A DNA stretch of 64,000 nucleotides from Gammaproteobacteria bacterium (GTDB lineage: Bacteria > Pseudomonadota > Gammaproteobacteria > Pseudomonadales > Pseudohongiellaceae). Shown here in pieces: positions 16,423 to 25,768 of the stretch. The stretch spans positions 103,099 to 167,098 of the forward strand of contig JAHEGE010000008.1 of the NCBI GenBank assembly GCA_024639905.1, read 5' to 3'. The notes under the pieces were generated by a model. It ran no database searches. It was given only the letters and a program-made list of their open reading frames with translations, and was not told the origin of the DNA. The position numbers were made by a program, and so were the translations under genes. Each line of letters opens with the position of its first letter. Position 1 is the stretch's first letter.

Positions 16423-17172
16423 TTAGCTGCTGCGCTGGCGCACCGCCTCGAATAACGTCACGCCGGTGGCCACCGACACGTTGAGGCTACTGACGCTTCC
16501 CGCCATGGGAATGGAGACCAAGTAGTCGCAGGCATCGCGTGTCAGTCGGCGCAGGCCTTCGCCTTCTGAGCCCATCACGATGCCGAGCGGGCCAGTCAGA
16601 TCCTGCTGGGTAAGGCTTACCGCGCCTTCGCCCGCCAGGCCTGCGAGCCATATGCCTCGGTCTTTAAGGGCGGCGAGACTGCGTGCGAGATTGGTTACCG
16701 CATACACCGGCACGGTCTCCGCGGCGCCACAGGCCACCTTGCGCACCGTGGCATTCAGCGGCGCCGACTTGTCTTTGGGCACGATAACCGCATCAACGCC
16801 GGCGGCATCGGCGCTGCGCAGGCAGGCACCGAAGTTGTGAGGATCGGTGATGCCGTCCAGCACGAGAATCAGCGGCGCTCGGTCGCCTAGTGCATCCAAC
16901 GCCGCAGTGAGCTGCTTTTCACTTCGCACGCCAAAGTTGACGTCGCAAAGCGCCAGAGCGCCCTGATGGTTGCCTTCGGCGAGGCGGTCAAGTTGACGCC
17001 TGTCAGCCTCTTCAACGGTGAGCCCCGCCTCGCGTGCGAGAGCTTGCAGCTCATTGATGCGCTCGTCGCTGCGACCGGCAAGCAAGACTAGCTTAAGCAC
17101 CTGCGGCGCGCGCTGCCTAAGCAGTTCACCCACCGCGTGTATGCCCCAGACCCATTCTTGCTGTTTGCTCAT
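16423..17172 (-). CDS. rlmB: 23S rRNA 2'-O-methyltransferase RlmB
   Basis: SPOUT-class (TrmH-like) methyltransferase of 249 aa that makes Gm2251 in 23S rRNA. It has an N-terminal substrate-binding domain (WGIHAVGELL), motif 1 in TDPHNFGACLRSADAAGVDAV, motif 2 in LGIVMGSEGEGLRRLT and motif 3 in IPMAGSVSSLNVSVATGV. It lies 78 bases downstream of rnr, the usual rnr-rlmB pair. Confidence 0.95.
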   Translation of the reverse strand: MSKQQEWVWGIHAVGELLRQRAPQVLKLVLLAGRSDERINELQALAREAGLTVEEADRRQLDRLAEGNHQGALALCDVNFGVRSEKQLTAALDALGDRAPLILVLDGITDPHNFGACLRSADAAGVDAVIVPKDKSAPLNATVRKVACGAAETVPVYAVTNLARSLAALKDRGIWLAGLAGEGAVSLTQQDLTGPLGIVMGSEGEGLRRLTRDACDYLVSIPMAGSVSSLNVSVATGVTLFEAVRQRSS

Positions 17173-17250
17173 GCTCTTATTCCATCGCTTGGTGTGGCTC
17201 TTCCGATCGACTACCTGTCTAACCCAATTAATAATAAACCTATTGCTTTA

Positions 17251-19827
17251 CTATTTTGGCTTGGCGCGACTGCGAGACCTACGTTTGGCAGCCGGAGCCT
17301 TGGCGCCAGAGCTCGACTCAGCGGTCTTAGCGGCAGGCTTATTGCCGCCCTGCTTCTTGCCTGCGGGCTTCTTGTCTTCTAGCTTCTTGCCTCTTGGCTT
17401 CTTATCGCTCGGCTTTTTGTCGCCAACTCTCTTGTCGCTTGATCTCTTGTCGCCAGGCTTCTTGCCACTGGCCAGCTTGCCGCCCGGGCGCGCGCTCTTG
17501 CCCTCTGGCCGACCGCGTTCGCCGCCGGCACCTAGCATCTGCAGATCGATCTTCTTCTCGTCGAGGTCGACACGCACCACTCGCACTTCAACGCTGTCGC
17601 CGAGGCGATAGACCTTGCGGCTGCGCTCGCCCTCGAGACAGTGGCGCACGGGATCGAAACGGTAGTAGTCGTTGCTAAGCTCGGTAATGTGCACAAGCCC
17701 TTCGACGAAGATATCGTTGAGTTCCACGAACAGCCCGAAGCTGGTCACAGAGGTGACTGTTGCAGGGAACTCGTCACCTATCTTGTCCTGCATATATTCG
17801 CACTTCAGCCAATCCACCACGCTGTAGCCCGCGGCATCGGCGCGGCGCTCGGCGGTAGAGGCATGCTCGCCGAAACGCAGCATGTCCTCGGCCCCGTAAG
17901 GGTAGATCTTAGCTTTCGTCAGCTTCGCTGCATCGGGCTGACGCTCGACGCACTTGTGCTTGGAATTGCGGATCAGATGACGGATACCTCGGTGTACTAA
18001 GAGGTCTGGGTAACGCCTTATCGGAGAGGTGAAGTGAGTGTACGCTTCGAAGCCAAGCCCGAAGTGGCCTATGTTGTCGGGCTGATACACCGCCTGCATC
18101 ATCGAGCGAATCAGCATCGTTTGCAGCAAATGATGGTCGGGGCGATTGGCAATCTTCTTCAGCACCGCCTGATAGTCGCGCGGCGTCGGCTCGAGGCCAC
18201 CACCCATATGCAGCCCCATCTCGCGCAGGAACTCTTTTAGGTTCTCAAGCTTGTCCGGATTCGGCCCCTGATGAACGCGGTACAAAGCGGGCAGCTCAGC
18301 GCTTTCGAGCAGCAACGCCGCGGCGACGTTCGCCCGCAGCATGCACTCTTCGATGAGCTTATGCGCATCGTTGCGGTACACGGGCACTATTTCTGCGATC
18401 TTACGATTCTCGCCGAACACGATACGCGTCTCGGTAGTATCGAAATCCATCGCGCCATCGGCCTCGCGTGTCTCACGAAGTGCATGGTAAAGCCCGTAAA
18501 GGCTTGTTAGATGCGGTACCAATTCAGCGTAGCGCTGCTTCTGCTTTGCCTGCACGCGCTGCTGTATAGCAGTCTCGGCGGGCTGCACGATGTCGGCTAC
18601 CTCGTTGTAGGTAAGCCTGCCGTGAGAGTGAATAACCGCCTCGTAGAACTTGTACGCCGTCATCTCACCCAGCGGCGAAATTTCCATCTCGCACACCATC
18701 GTCAAACGGTCGACAGCAGGCTTTAACGAGCACAGGCCGTTAGAGAGTTTTTCCGGCAGCATCGGCACAACGAACCCCGGGAAATACACCGACGTGGCAC
18801 GATTAATCGCCTCCTCGTCCAGTGCGCTTTTCGGCTGCACGTAGTGGGACACGTCGGCGATCGCCACATACAGCGTCCAGTTGCCACGCTTATGTTCGCG
18901 GGCATACACCGCGTCGTCGAAGTCTTTCGCATCCTCACCGTCGATCGTGACGAATGGGACATCGCGCATGTCTTTGCGGCCCGCAAGGTCTGCCTCGCGA
19001 ACCTCGTCGGCGAAGCCGCGGGTCTGTTTCTCTACTGCATCAGGCCACTCGTGAGGGATGTCGTGACTCCGCAGCGCGACGTCGATCTCGAGCCCAGGCG
19101 TACTGCTGTCGCCCAATACTTCGGCGATCCGAGCGATCGCCTTACGTCGCCGTGTGGGATATTCCACGATTTCGGCGACGACGAACTCGCCGTCTTTGGC
19201 ATTGCCGGCATTCTGGTCGGGGATGAGGATCTCATGAGAGACACGCTTGCTGTCTGGCACTACGACGCCGAAGCCCTGCTCGTGGTAATAGCGGCCGACT
19301 ATCTGCGTAAACCGGCGCTGCAGCACCTCGACGATGGTGCCTTCTTTGCGGCCGCGGTTGTCTACGCCAGACACACGAGCGAGCACCTTGTCGCCGTCGA
19401 ACAATGTCTCCATCTCACGTGCGCCAAGGAACAGGTCCTCCGAGCCGTCTTCAGGAATGAAGAAGCCGAAGCCGTCTTTATTGCCCTGGATACGCCCTTT
19501 GATAAGCTCCATGCTCGACGCCAGGCCATACATGCCGCGCCGGTTACTAATCAGCTGCCCATCACGGCTCATCGCGATCAGCCGGCGCCTAAGCGCCTCG
19601 ACCTGCTCGTCGCTGACAAGGCTCAGTCGCCTGCACAGGGTCTCGTGATCTAAAGGCTCACCCGCCTCTTCGAGGTGTTCGAGGATAAACTCGCGGCTCG
19701 GAATGGGGTTGTCGTAGTTCTCGGCTTCGCGCGAGGCGAAGGGGTCTTTGACTTGCTGCTTACGCGGGGAGGATTTACTGCTGCGGGGCTTGCTGGGGCT
19801 TGCGCCGGTCTTAATAGATTTTGGCAT
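17251..19827 (-). CDS. rnr: ribonuclease R
   Basis: 3'-5' exoribonuclease of 858 aa, RNB family, that degrades structured RNA. Domains in order: N-terminal HTH-like region, two cold-shock domains, the RNB core with the Asp cluster in DGEDAKDFDDAV, an S1 domain (PATVTSVTSFGLFVEL), then a Lys-rich C-terminal tail of about 90 residues with repeated KKPxDK-like units. The ATG at 19827 gives MPKSIKTG. An in-frame upstream start would add 17 residues. The basic tail is long even for RNase R. It is the first gene of the rnr-rlmB transcript. Confidence 0.95.
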   Translation of the reverse strand: MPKSIKTGASPSKPRSSKSSPRKQQVKDPFASREAENYDNPIPSREFILEHLEEAGEPLDHETLCRRLSLVSDEQVEALRRRLIAMSRDGQLISNRRGMYGLASSMELIKGRIQGNKDGFGFFIPEDGSEDLFLGAREMETLFDGDKVLARVSGVDNRGRKEGTIVEVLQRRFTQIVGRYYHEQGFGVVVPDSKRVSHEILIPDQNAGNAKDGEFVVAEIVEYPTRRRKAIARIAEVLGDSSTPGLEIDVALRSHDIPHEWPDAVEKQTRGFADEVREADLAGRKDMRDVPFVTIDGEDAKDFDDAVYAREHKRGNWTLYVAIADVSHYVQPKSALDEEAINRATSVYFPGFVVPMLPEKLSNGLCSLKPAVDRLTMVCEMEISPLGEMTAYKFYEAVIHSHGRLTYNEVADIVQPAETAIQQRVQAKQKQRYAELVPHLTSLYGLYHALRETREADGAMDFDTTETRIVFGENRKIAEIVPVYRNDAHKLIEECMLRANVAAALLLESAELPALYRVHQGPNPDKLENLKEFLREMGLHMGGGLEPTPRDYQAVLKKIANRPDHHLLQTMLIRSMMQAVYQPDNIGHFGLGFEAYTHFTSPIRRYPDLLVHRGIRHLIRNSKHKCVERQPDAAKLTKAKIYPYGAEDMLRFGEHASTAERRADAAGYSVVDWLKCEYMQDKIGDEFPATVTSVTSFGLFVELNDIFVEGLVHITELSNDYYRFDPVRHCLEGERSRKVYRLGDSVEVRVVRVDLDEKKIDLQMLGAGGERGRPEGKSARPGGKLASGKKPGDKRSSDKRVGDKKPSDKKPRGKKLEDKKPAGKKQGGNKPAAKTAESSSGAKAPAAKRRSRSRAKPK

Positions 19828-20040
19828 TAATGAGTTTCTACAATGAATGTGCGCGCAGTATACACCCCATGCTTGCAAGTGTCTGTGACAGGGATGACAT
19901 GTGAGGATTGACAGCCGAGGGGCGTGTCGCTAAAGTTGCGCTCCGGTCGACAGTGCCTCCCCATCGGCACTTCTCAGCTTAGCTTGGCCCCCTGAACCCA
20001 AGCGCTTCAACAGAGCCCAAGCAGAGCCCGACCTCGCAGT

Positions 20041-20127
20041 GCCCAGGTGGTGGAATTGGTAGACACGCTAGCTTCAGGTGCTAGTGCTCGCAAGGGCGTG
20101 GAGGTTCAAGTCCTCTTCTGGGCACCA
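20041..20127 (+). tRNA. tRNA-Leu (anticodon CAG)
   Basis: An 87-base tRNA with encoded CCA. The acceptor is GCCCAGG paired with TCTGGGC. The anticodon arm is CTAGC-TTCAGGT-GCTAG, with CAG in the loop. A long variable arm and GGTTCAAGTCC as the T arm are visible. It stands opposite in direction to rnr, as a tRNA-Leu does near rnr in pseudomonads. Confidence 0.95.
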
Positions 20128-20169
20128 TTATTTCTGTCACTCACCGAAAAACGCTGCAAGCAATCGCAA

Positions 20170-20700
20170 TCATTCCTGAACGCGGTGCGGCGATTTACGC
20201 AGTTGATCGGGCGAATAGCCCATTGCCGCCACTAACTCGACCAATTCGGCATACTCTGAGTCAGAAATTGCCGGCGTGCGCGCCATTATCCAGACGTAGT
20301 CACGCTTGTTGCGGCCGATGATTGTCGTTTCGTAGTCAGCATCCAAATAAACAATCCTATAGTCCGCTTTGAATGGCCATATAAATTGAAGGCCCCATAT
20401 TGCGTTGCCTGTGCCTTCTACCACGTAACCCTTGGGGTAATAGTCCTTTCTCTCGCCACCAAAGCTGCCTTTATTGAACGCGAAGGTCGTTGCCACTGTC
20501 CCGTCCTGATTAAGGCGATAACTCTCCACAGGGTTAAACGCATTCTTTTCAATGAACGTCGGGATATTCGCAATGACAAACCAATCGCCCATGAACTTTT
20601 CTAAGTCGACATAATCCACAACTGGCAAAGGCTCTGCCGACTTACAAGCAGTCAAAGCAATAGTCACAATTACAGCACCAAAAATCTTCAGCTTTCGCAT
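20170..20700 (-). CDS. blc: outer-membrane lipocalin (Blc-like lipoprotein)
   Basis: Lipocalin of 176 aa with a lipoprotein signal (lipobox LTAC, Cys19) and no Asp at +2, so it is probably sorted to the outer membrane. Family blocks are the G-x-W motif (FMGDWFVIANIPTFIEKN), YRIVYLDADYETTIIGRNKRDYVWIMARTP and a C-terminal helix MGYSPDQLRKSPH. Blc binds lysophospholipids and fatty acids and is linked to envelope stress. A 14-base motif just upstream is shared with the small lipoprotein gene at 60483. Confidence 0.85.
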   Translation of the reverse strand: MRKLKIFGAVIVTIALTACKSAEPLPVVDYVDLEKFMGDWFVIANIPTFIEKNAFNPVESYRLNQDGTVATTFAFNKGSFGGERKDYYPKGYVVEGTGNAIWGLQFIWPFKADYRIVYLDADYETTIIGRNKRDYVWIMARTPAISDSEYAELVELVAAMGYSPDQLRKSPHRVQE

Positions 20701-20717
20701 GCTTTCCCTTAATCTAT

Positions 20718-20731
20718 TGTGTAGTTATCTA
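20718..20731 (-). promoter_or_regulatory. shared upstream motif, copy 1
   Basis: TAGATAACTACACA (minus strand) lies 17 bases before the lipocalin ATG. The identical 14-mer lies before the lipoprotein gene at 60842. It could be a -10 region or a regulator site. Confidence 0.4.
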
Positions 20732-20806
20732 TTCGATGTTGCGTCAGAGCTAACCGCTGCGAGGGGCGATCAGCCAGACAATTTGCTTGGAATTAGGCGC
20801 GCCGAA

Positions 20807-22246
20807 TCACCCTAACTCAGCCAGAATCTCGTTCATAGAATCTTTGGCGTCGCCATACAGCATGCTCGTGTTGTCTTTGAAGAATAGCGGATTCTCAATC
20901 CCTGAATAGCCGGTACCAGCCCCTCTCTTTAGAACCAGCACAAGAGACGATTTCCAAACCTCTAGCACGGGCATCCCAGCAATGGGGCTTTGGGGATCTT
21001 CCTGTGCCGCTGGATTGACGATGTCGTTTGCACCAATGACGATGACGACGTCTGTGAGAGGGAAGTCATCGTTAATCTCTTCCATCTCGACAACGTTGTC
21101 GTAGGGCACCTTCGCCTCAGCGAGTAGCACATTCATATGCCCGGGCAACCTCCCCGCGACCGGATGAATGGCAAACCGCACTTTTTTACCTTTGGCGCCT
21201 AAACGTTTTGTTAACTCCGAGACAGCGGCTTGCGCTTGGGCGACCGCCATACCGTAGCCCGGCACGATGATCACGCTATCCGCGTCACTGAGCGCTTGTG
21301 CAGCATCAGCAGCGTCAATCGCTTTCATCTCACCCTCGACAGACGCACTTACCTGACCCTCTCCGCCCCACCCGCCAAGAATAACGGAGGCGAATGATCG
21401 ATTCATGCCCTTGCACATAATGTACGAGAGAATGGCGCCTGATGACCCGACGAGCGCGCCGGTGACAATTAACAAGTCATTGCCTAAGGTAAAGCCAATC
21501 GCAGCCGCCGCCCAGCCGGAATAAGAATTTAGCATCGACACAACAACAGGCATGTCAGCCCCGCCGATCCCCGCTATCAGGTGAGCCCCCATCGCGCCGG
21601 CAATGAGTGTGACTAAAAGCATGCTCCAAAGCCCAGCGTCCCCTTGATAGAGATAGCCTAGACCCAAGCACATCAGAATCGCTGCTGAGTTGATGGCATG
21701 ACGCCCAGGCAAGGTCAGAGCGCCTGAACTGAGTCGCCCCGAAAGCTTTCCGTAGGCGACGACTGAACCCGTGAAGGTAATCGCACCGATAAAAATACCA
21801 AGAAAAAGTTCGACCTTGAGAATTTTTAGCTCGAGCGGTGTTTTGGCTGCAATGATCAAGGCGAAGCCTGAAAGCTGATCGGCGACGCCCGTCTGAAAAG
21901 CACTCAGTGCGCGATTCATTTCCAGATCCGCACTTACGCCGATGAATACCGCCGCCAGGCCAACCAAACTATGGAACCCAGCCATCAATTCCGGCATCTG
22001 AGTCATCTGCACCCGATTGGCTACAAACCATCCGCCGATGCCGCCGAGCGTCAACATCAGAGCGAGCACAACAATCTGTTCGCCCGCAGAACCGATTGCA
22101 GCGACAACCGCAAGAAACATACCGGCAATGCCGTACCAGATAGCACGTTTAGCTTTCTCTTGTCCGGAGAGACCGCCGAGGGCCAGGATGAAAAGCACTG
22201 CGGCGACGATGTAAGCGGCAGCTATGAAGCCCTCACTAAATGCCAT
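20807..22246 (-). CDS. pntB: NAD(P) transhydrogenase subunit beta
   Basis: Beta subunit of 479 aa of the proton-pumping transhydrogenase, which makes NADPH from NADH using the proton gradient. The N-terminal half has about eight to nine membrane segments. The C-terminal domain III binds NADP(H), with [14 protein letters not shown] (Rossmann-type GYGMA), [18 protein letters not shown] and [14 protein letters not shown]. It starts 3 bases after pntA, so the two form an operon. Confidence 0.96.
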   Translation of the reverse strand: MAFSEGFIAAAYIVAAVLFILALGGLSGQEKAKRAIWYGIAGMFLAVVAAIGSAGEQIVVLALMLTLGGIGGWFVANRVQMTQMPELMAGFHSLVGLAAVFIGVSADLEMNRALSAFQTGVADQLSGFALIIAAKTPLELKILKVELFLGIFIGAITFTGSVVAYGKLSGRLSSGALTLPGRHAINSAAILMCLGLGYLYQGDAGLWSMLLVTLIAGAMGAHLIAGIGGADMPVVVSMLNSYSGWAAAAIGFTLGNDLLIVTGALVGSSGAILSYIMCKGMNRSFASVILGGWGGEGQVSASVEGEMKAIDAADAAQALSDADSVIIVPGYGMAVAQAQAAVSELTKRLGAKGKKVRFAIHPVAGRLPGHMNVLLAEAKVPYDNVVEMEEINDDFPLTDVVIVIGANDIVNPAAQEDPQSPIAGMPVLEVWKSSLVLVLKRGAGTGYSGIENPLFFKDNTSMLYGDAKDSMNEILAELG

Positions 22247-22249
22247 TTT

Positions 22250-23821
22250 CTATCTCCTCTGAAACATCGCAAGCATTCGCCTGGTGACCAAAAAACCGCC
22301 AAAAATATTCACCGAAGCAATGAACACTGAAATCGATGCAAGAAGCACTACCAGGAAGCTACTAGACACTATCTGCAAGATGGCGCCGACGATGATGATC
22401 GAGGAGATCGCGTTCGTAATCGCCATCAACGGCGTATGTAAAGAATGAGCAACGCCCCATATCACGTGGAATCCGATGTAGATCGACAGCACGAATACAA
22501 TCAAATGCTGCATAAAACTCGAAGGCGCAATCGTACCAAGCCCAAGACAAAGCACACTGCCAATAATAATTCCGATACCCGAAATATTGAGAGATTTCTT
22601 TAATTCCGCCTCTTCCCGAAGTGACTTTTCAGCCGCCGTCTCTGCGACGGTGTGACTTTTTTTCACTGCAGCGATAGCGCTAACCTTAGGGGGAGGAGGT
22701 GGCCAAGTGACTTCTCCTTGATGTGAGACCAGCGAGCCCCGGATGACGTCATCCTCGATATTGACGTTTATCGCACCATCTTTCTGAGGAGTAAGGTCGT
22801 CAATCATATGCCGAATATTAGTGGCAAGTAGGCTAGAAGACTGCGACGCCATTCTGCTAGGGAAGTCAGTAAAACCGATGATCGTCACACCATTCTTAGT
22901 GACGATTTTTTCATCGGCGACTGTTAATTCGCAGTTGCCGCCGCGTTCCGCAGCAAGGTCTACAACAACCGAACCCGAGCGCATTAGGTTAACCATGTCT
23001 GCCGTCCACAGCAACGGCGCAGGCCTATTGGGAATCAACGCAGTCGTTATAACGATGTCTACACTGGGAGCGAGTTGGAGGAATTTTTCAATCTGCTGCT
23101 TCGCAAATTCGGGGCTAGACGGAGAGGCGTAGCCGCCAGATTCGGCACCGTCAGCTTGAAGCTCGTCAAATTCGAGGAAAACAAATTCAGCACCCATAGA
23201 TTCGATTTGCTCAGAGACCTCGGGGCGCACGTCGAAAGCAAGCGTAATGGCGCCGAGCGATACAGCTGTGCCGATTGCAGACAGTCCGGCAACCCCCGCT
23301 CCTACTACAAGCACCCTAGCGGGCGGCACCTTGCCCGCAGCGGTCATCTGACCCATCAGAAATCGATCAAAGTGATTACAGGCCTCAATAACAGAACGAT
23401 ATCCCGCTATGTTCGCCATGGAAGAGAGTGCGTCCATCTTTTGCGCGCGGCTAATTCGAGGGACCATATCAAGCGCTAACGCCGTCATACGCTTGCCTGC
23501 CATCTGCTCAAGCAGAGCGCCGTTGGAGCTAGGTGTAATGAAGCTAATGAGCGTCTTACCGTCGGGAGAGTCAGCTAACTCTTCAGCGAGTGGTTCGCGT
23601 ACTTTGATTATTATGTCGCTCTCGCTCCATAACTGGTCTGCCGTAGCTACAACTCGAACTCCCGCTGACTCGTAATCTGTATCGCTGAAAGATGCCCTTG
23701 ATCCAGCACCCGACTGTATCAGGCACTCATGCCCGAGCTTTTGAAGTTTGATCGCGCTCTCTGGAGTCATCGCGACTCGTGCTTCGTTCAACACAACTTC
23801 TCTCAAGGCGCCAATTCTCAC
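22250..23821 (-). CDS. pntA: NAD(P) transhydrogenase subunit alpha
   Basis: Alpha subunit of 523 aa, NAD(H)-binding domain I plus a C-terminal membrane part. It shows the start IGALREVVLNEARVAMTPES, the RAQKMDALSSMANIAGYR block and VLVVGAGVAGLSAIG, then about four membrane helices after residue 400. The GTG at 23821 is chosen because GGAG/AGGAG precedes it at 7 bases; an ATG at 23857 is in frame but has no such site. A single-chain alpha (E. coli layout) rather than the split PntAA/PntAB form is encoded. Confidence 0.95.
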   Translation of the reverse strand: MRIGALREVVLNEARVAMTPESAIKLQKLGHECLIQSGAGSRASFSDTDYESAGVRVVATADQLWSESDIIIKVREPLAEELADSPDGKTLISFITPSSNGALLEQMAGKRMTALALDMVPRISRAQKMDALSSMANIAGYRSVIEACNHFDRFLMGQMTAAGKVPPARVLVVGAGVAGLSAIGTAVSLGAITLAFDVRPEVSEQIESMGAEFVFLEFDELQADGAESGGYASPSSPEFAKQQIEKFLQLAPSVDIVITTALIPNRPAPLLWTADMVNLMRSGSVVVDLAAERGGNCELTVADEKIVTKNGVTIIGFTDFPSRMASQSSSLLATNIRHMIDDLTPQKDGAINVNIEDDVIRGSLVSHQGEVTWPPPPPKVSAIAAVKKSHTVAETAAEKSLREEAELKKSLNISGIGIIIGSVLCLGLGTIAPSSFMQHLIVFVLSIYIGFHVIWGVAHSLHTPLMAITNAISSIIIVGAILQIVSSSFLVVLLASISVFIASVNIFGGFLVTRRMLAMFQRR

Positions 23822-23922
23822 CGACTCACTCCTCTCTCCAAAGTTTGACCCGAGCATGGAACTCAGGGACGCAGTCTCGCGTTACTCTCGTGAATTTTCT
23901 TTAGCCAACCCAAGCATGAGCT

Positions 23923-24540
23923 TCATCGTTCATTCTTATATGCTTCAACGCTCGTTAAAGTTAGTGAGAAGGGGCCATCGGTTTTGTCGTATTGGTACAA
24001 CGCAAACTCCGTGATGTTTCGCGTATTCATTGGTGGGCCCGATAGCTTAAAACCTCGGAACTGCGGCAGAAACGCAGTAAACGGAATGTCTATGAGGGAC
24101 GATTCGCTCTCCTCTGGGGTAAAGTCGGTCCAGTAACTCACTTTCCTACCCCTCCAAAGTGCGTCTGTCTGTATCGACCAAGTATATTTCCTTCCGTCGG
24201 CTCTGACGTTTAGTCGGATGCCCGTATACTCAGATAGATCGATGCTCGGCAAGGATAGGCGAATCGAACTGAAACCGCCTCCATTGGTATTTGTCAGCCC
24301 GCTGAAGAAAAGCTCATCTTCTCGTAGTTGAAACCCTCCCGCGCTTCGGCCGCCCATAACGGTATCGTTTTGCACAGACCACTCGCACCTTGGCTGATCA
24401 TTACCAAACCCGCAAAGTAAAAGAGTTTCCATGCTGACCTCTTTGCCATAAGCCGGCGCTGACACAAACTGCGGGCAGTACGCTGCAATAAGCACCACTC
24501 CGAGTGCGGCGCGAAGGAAGATAGGCTTCTCGAGAATCAT
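23923..24540 (-). CDS. exported CIA30-family protein
   Basis: Protein of 205 aa with a signal peptide (RAALGVVLIAAYC) and the CIA30/NDUFAF1-like domain: WSVQNDTVMGGRSAGGF near residue 54, GFSSIRL, then WTDFTPEE and FALYQYDKTDGPFSL. In mitochondria this domain helps complex I assembly; bacterial forms are of unknown role and this one appears secreted. It is 101 bases upstream of pntA on the same strand. Its neighbour upstream is a small lipoprotein gene 21 bases away, so these two are probably one transcript. Confidence 0.8.
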   Translation of the reverse strand: MILEKPIFLRAALGVVLIAAYCPQFVSAPAYGKEVSMETLLLCGFGNDQPRCEWSVQNDTVMGGRSAGGFQLREDELFFSGLTNTNGGGFSSIRLSLPSIDLSEYTGIRLNVRADGRKYTWSIQTDALWRGRKVSYWTDFTPEESESSLIDIPFTAFLPQFRGFKLSGPPMNTRNITEFALYQYDKTDGPFSLTLTSVEAYKNER

Positions 24541-24561
24541 AATAGGCTGGTCGCTGAGTGG

Positions 24562-24945
24562 TTAATTTCTTCTCGTCATACTCCACGGCACTTCTGTCCC
24601 CATGGCCGTGGCAGTACCTTCAATGTTTTCCTCGGTCACCTCACCACGCATCTCATAGACCATAGTCGAGCCATCTCTAGCCAAACTGAAAGAAATCAGT
24701 GAGCCGTTAATTGAGCCGTTCTCGATCGGCCATTGCCGCCCGTTACCAAGATCGAATGTCCCGCCGAGCGATGCTCCAGACGGATCCATTGACACCTCTG
24801 CATTTAACTGACCAAACGGGCTACTCATTGTGAATTCCCAGTCGCCTTCTGCTATTGAGCGAGAGTCAACATCGGAAACACAAGAAACAAGAAATGAGAG
24901 TAAGGCGAGCGTTAGAACCTTCGCTGAGGGTATTATTCTTATCAT
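24562..24945 (-). CDS. small lipoprotein, paralogue of the 60483 gene product
   Basis: Protein of 127 aa with a lipobox (LVSC, Cys22) and a single small domain. The domain follows the pattern G-x-W-x3-M-x2-P-x-G-x-L-x-A, then a Gly-rich beta region and a final TR dipeptide. The lipoprotein at 60483-60842 fits the same pattern end to end. Asp follows at +3 rather than +2, so an outer-membrane position is likely. The function is unknown. Confidence 0.7.
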   Translation of the reverse strand: MIRIIPSAKVLTLALLSFLVSCVSDVDSRSIAEGDWEFTMSSPFGQLNAEVSMDPSGASLGGTFDLGNGRQWPIENGSINGSLISFSLARDGSTMVYEMRGEVTEENIEGTATAMGTEVPWSMTRRN

Positions 24946-25124
24946 GCTGACTTCCCTTTTTATTTTTCGGCGTTAGTGCCTAGTCGGTAAAAAACGTGAA
25001 TACGCCTAGTAAAACGCCGGTTAGCCGATGATGGTTCTTTGAGTCCCGCTGAAGGGCGTGTTTCATATTGTATCTCTGTACTTGCCCCCAAACCTTTCAC
25101 TCAGTGATTCGTTTATCAGACCCG

Positions 25125-25736
25125 CTAGGCTTTCGCGCTGCCTCTTGCTTCAATCCTATCGAACCACCCCTGCACATGCGTGTGCGCAGGATCAATCGGC
25201 TGGCCGATGCGGCTTCCGAAATCCAGCATACAGTACAGAAAAACGTCGGCGAGCGAGAATCGAGAGCCGACGATGAACTCGCGCCCATCAGCCAACTGCT
25301 CGTTCAACCAAGCTAATCGATCCTGCGCCACGCGCTTCAGCCCCGGGGCGGCCTCGGGGACGGTAATCATGCGATCTTGAAAAAGAGGCAGGCCTTCAGA
25401 ATAGCGAAACCCATTCAACAAGGGCTCGCAGATAGCAAGATCGACTCGGCGCGTCCACATGCGGGTTTGAGCGCGCTCCGTAGCGTTGTCTCCGATCAAA
25501 GAGTTTGAGGCGTGCTCGTCGAGGTATTCGCAGATCGCGGTGACCTCGGCGATGATCTCTCCGCTTGCGAGTTCCAGCGCCGGGAGTTGGCCTGCAGGGT
25601 TTCGCGCAAGGTAGTCGGCTTGCCGGTTCTCGCCGCCGCGTAGGTCGATCTCGACTAGCTCGAGGTCGCAGCCGAGTTCAGCTGCGTACATGCGAACAAT
25701 GTGTGGGTTGGGGCCGACCGAATTATATAGCTTCAT
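25125..25736 (-). CDS. glutathione S-transferase family protein
   Basis: Cytosolic GST-like protein of 203 aa. The N-terminal thioredoxin-like domain has the cis-Pro segment GQLPALELASGE and the glutathione-contacting EVTAICEYLDE. The C-terminal helical domain has the N-capping motif FSLADVFLYCMLDF. The ATG at 25736 follows AAGGA at 6 bases. It lies 32 bases downstream of the PQQ dehydrogenase gene on the same strand, so it may help detoxify products of that pathway. Class and substrate are unclear. Confidence 0.88.
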   Translation of the reverse strand: MKLYNSVGPNPHIVRMYAAELGCDLELVEIDLRGGENRQADYLARNPAGQLPALELASGEIIAEVTAICEYLDEHASNSLIGDNATERAQTRMWTRRVDLAICEPLLNGFRYSEGLPLFQDRMITVPEAAPGLKRVAQDRLAWLNEQLADGREFIVGSRFSLADVFLYCMLDFGSRIGQPIDPAHTHVQGWFDRIEARGSAKA

Positions 25737-25768
25737 AAGCATCCTTTTTCCCTTAACGTAGTATTAGC

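Noticed and set aside
18844-19653. Long plus-strand frame of 269 aa inside rnr
   Set aside because: It is antisense to well-conserved RNase R sequence and has no family resemblance. Long antisense frames are expected in GC-rich genes.
20041-20127. tRNA-Leu as an att site with a duplicated 3' end
   Set aside because: I found no second copy of the tRNA 3' end in the window and no integrase gene, so an integrated element cannot be claimed.
22325-22345. ATCGATGCAAGA in pntA as another REP-like copy
   Set aside because: It shares only part of the arm and lies inside conserved coding sequence, so it is a chance match.
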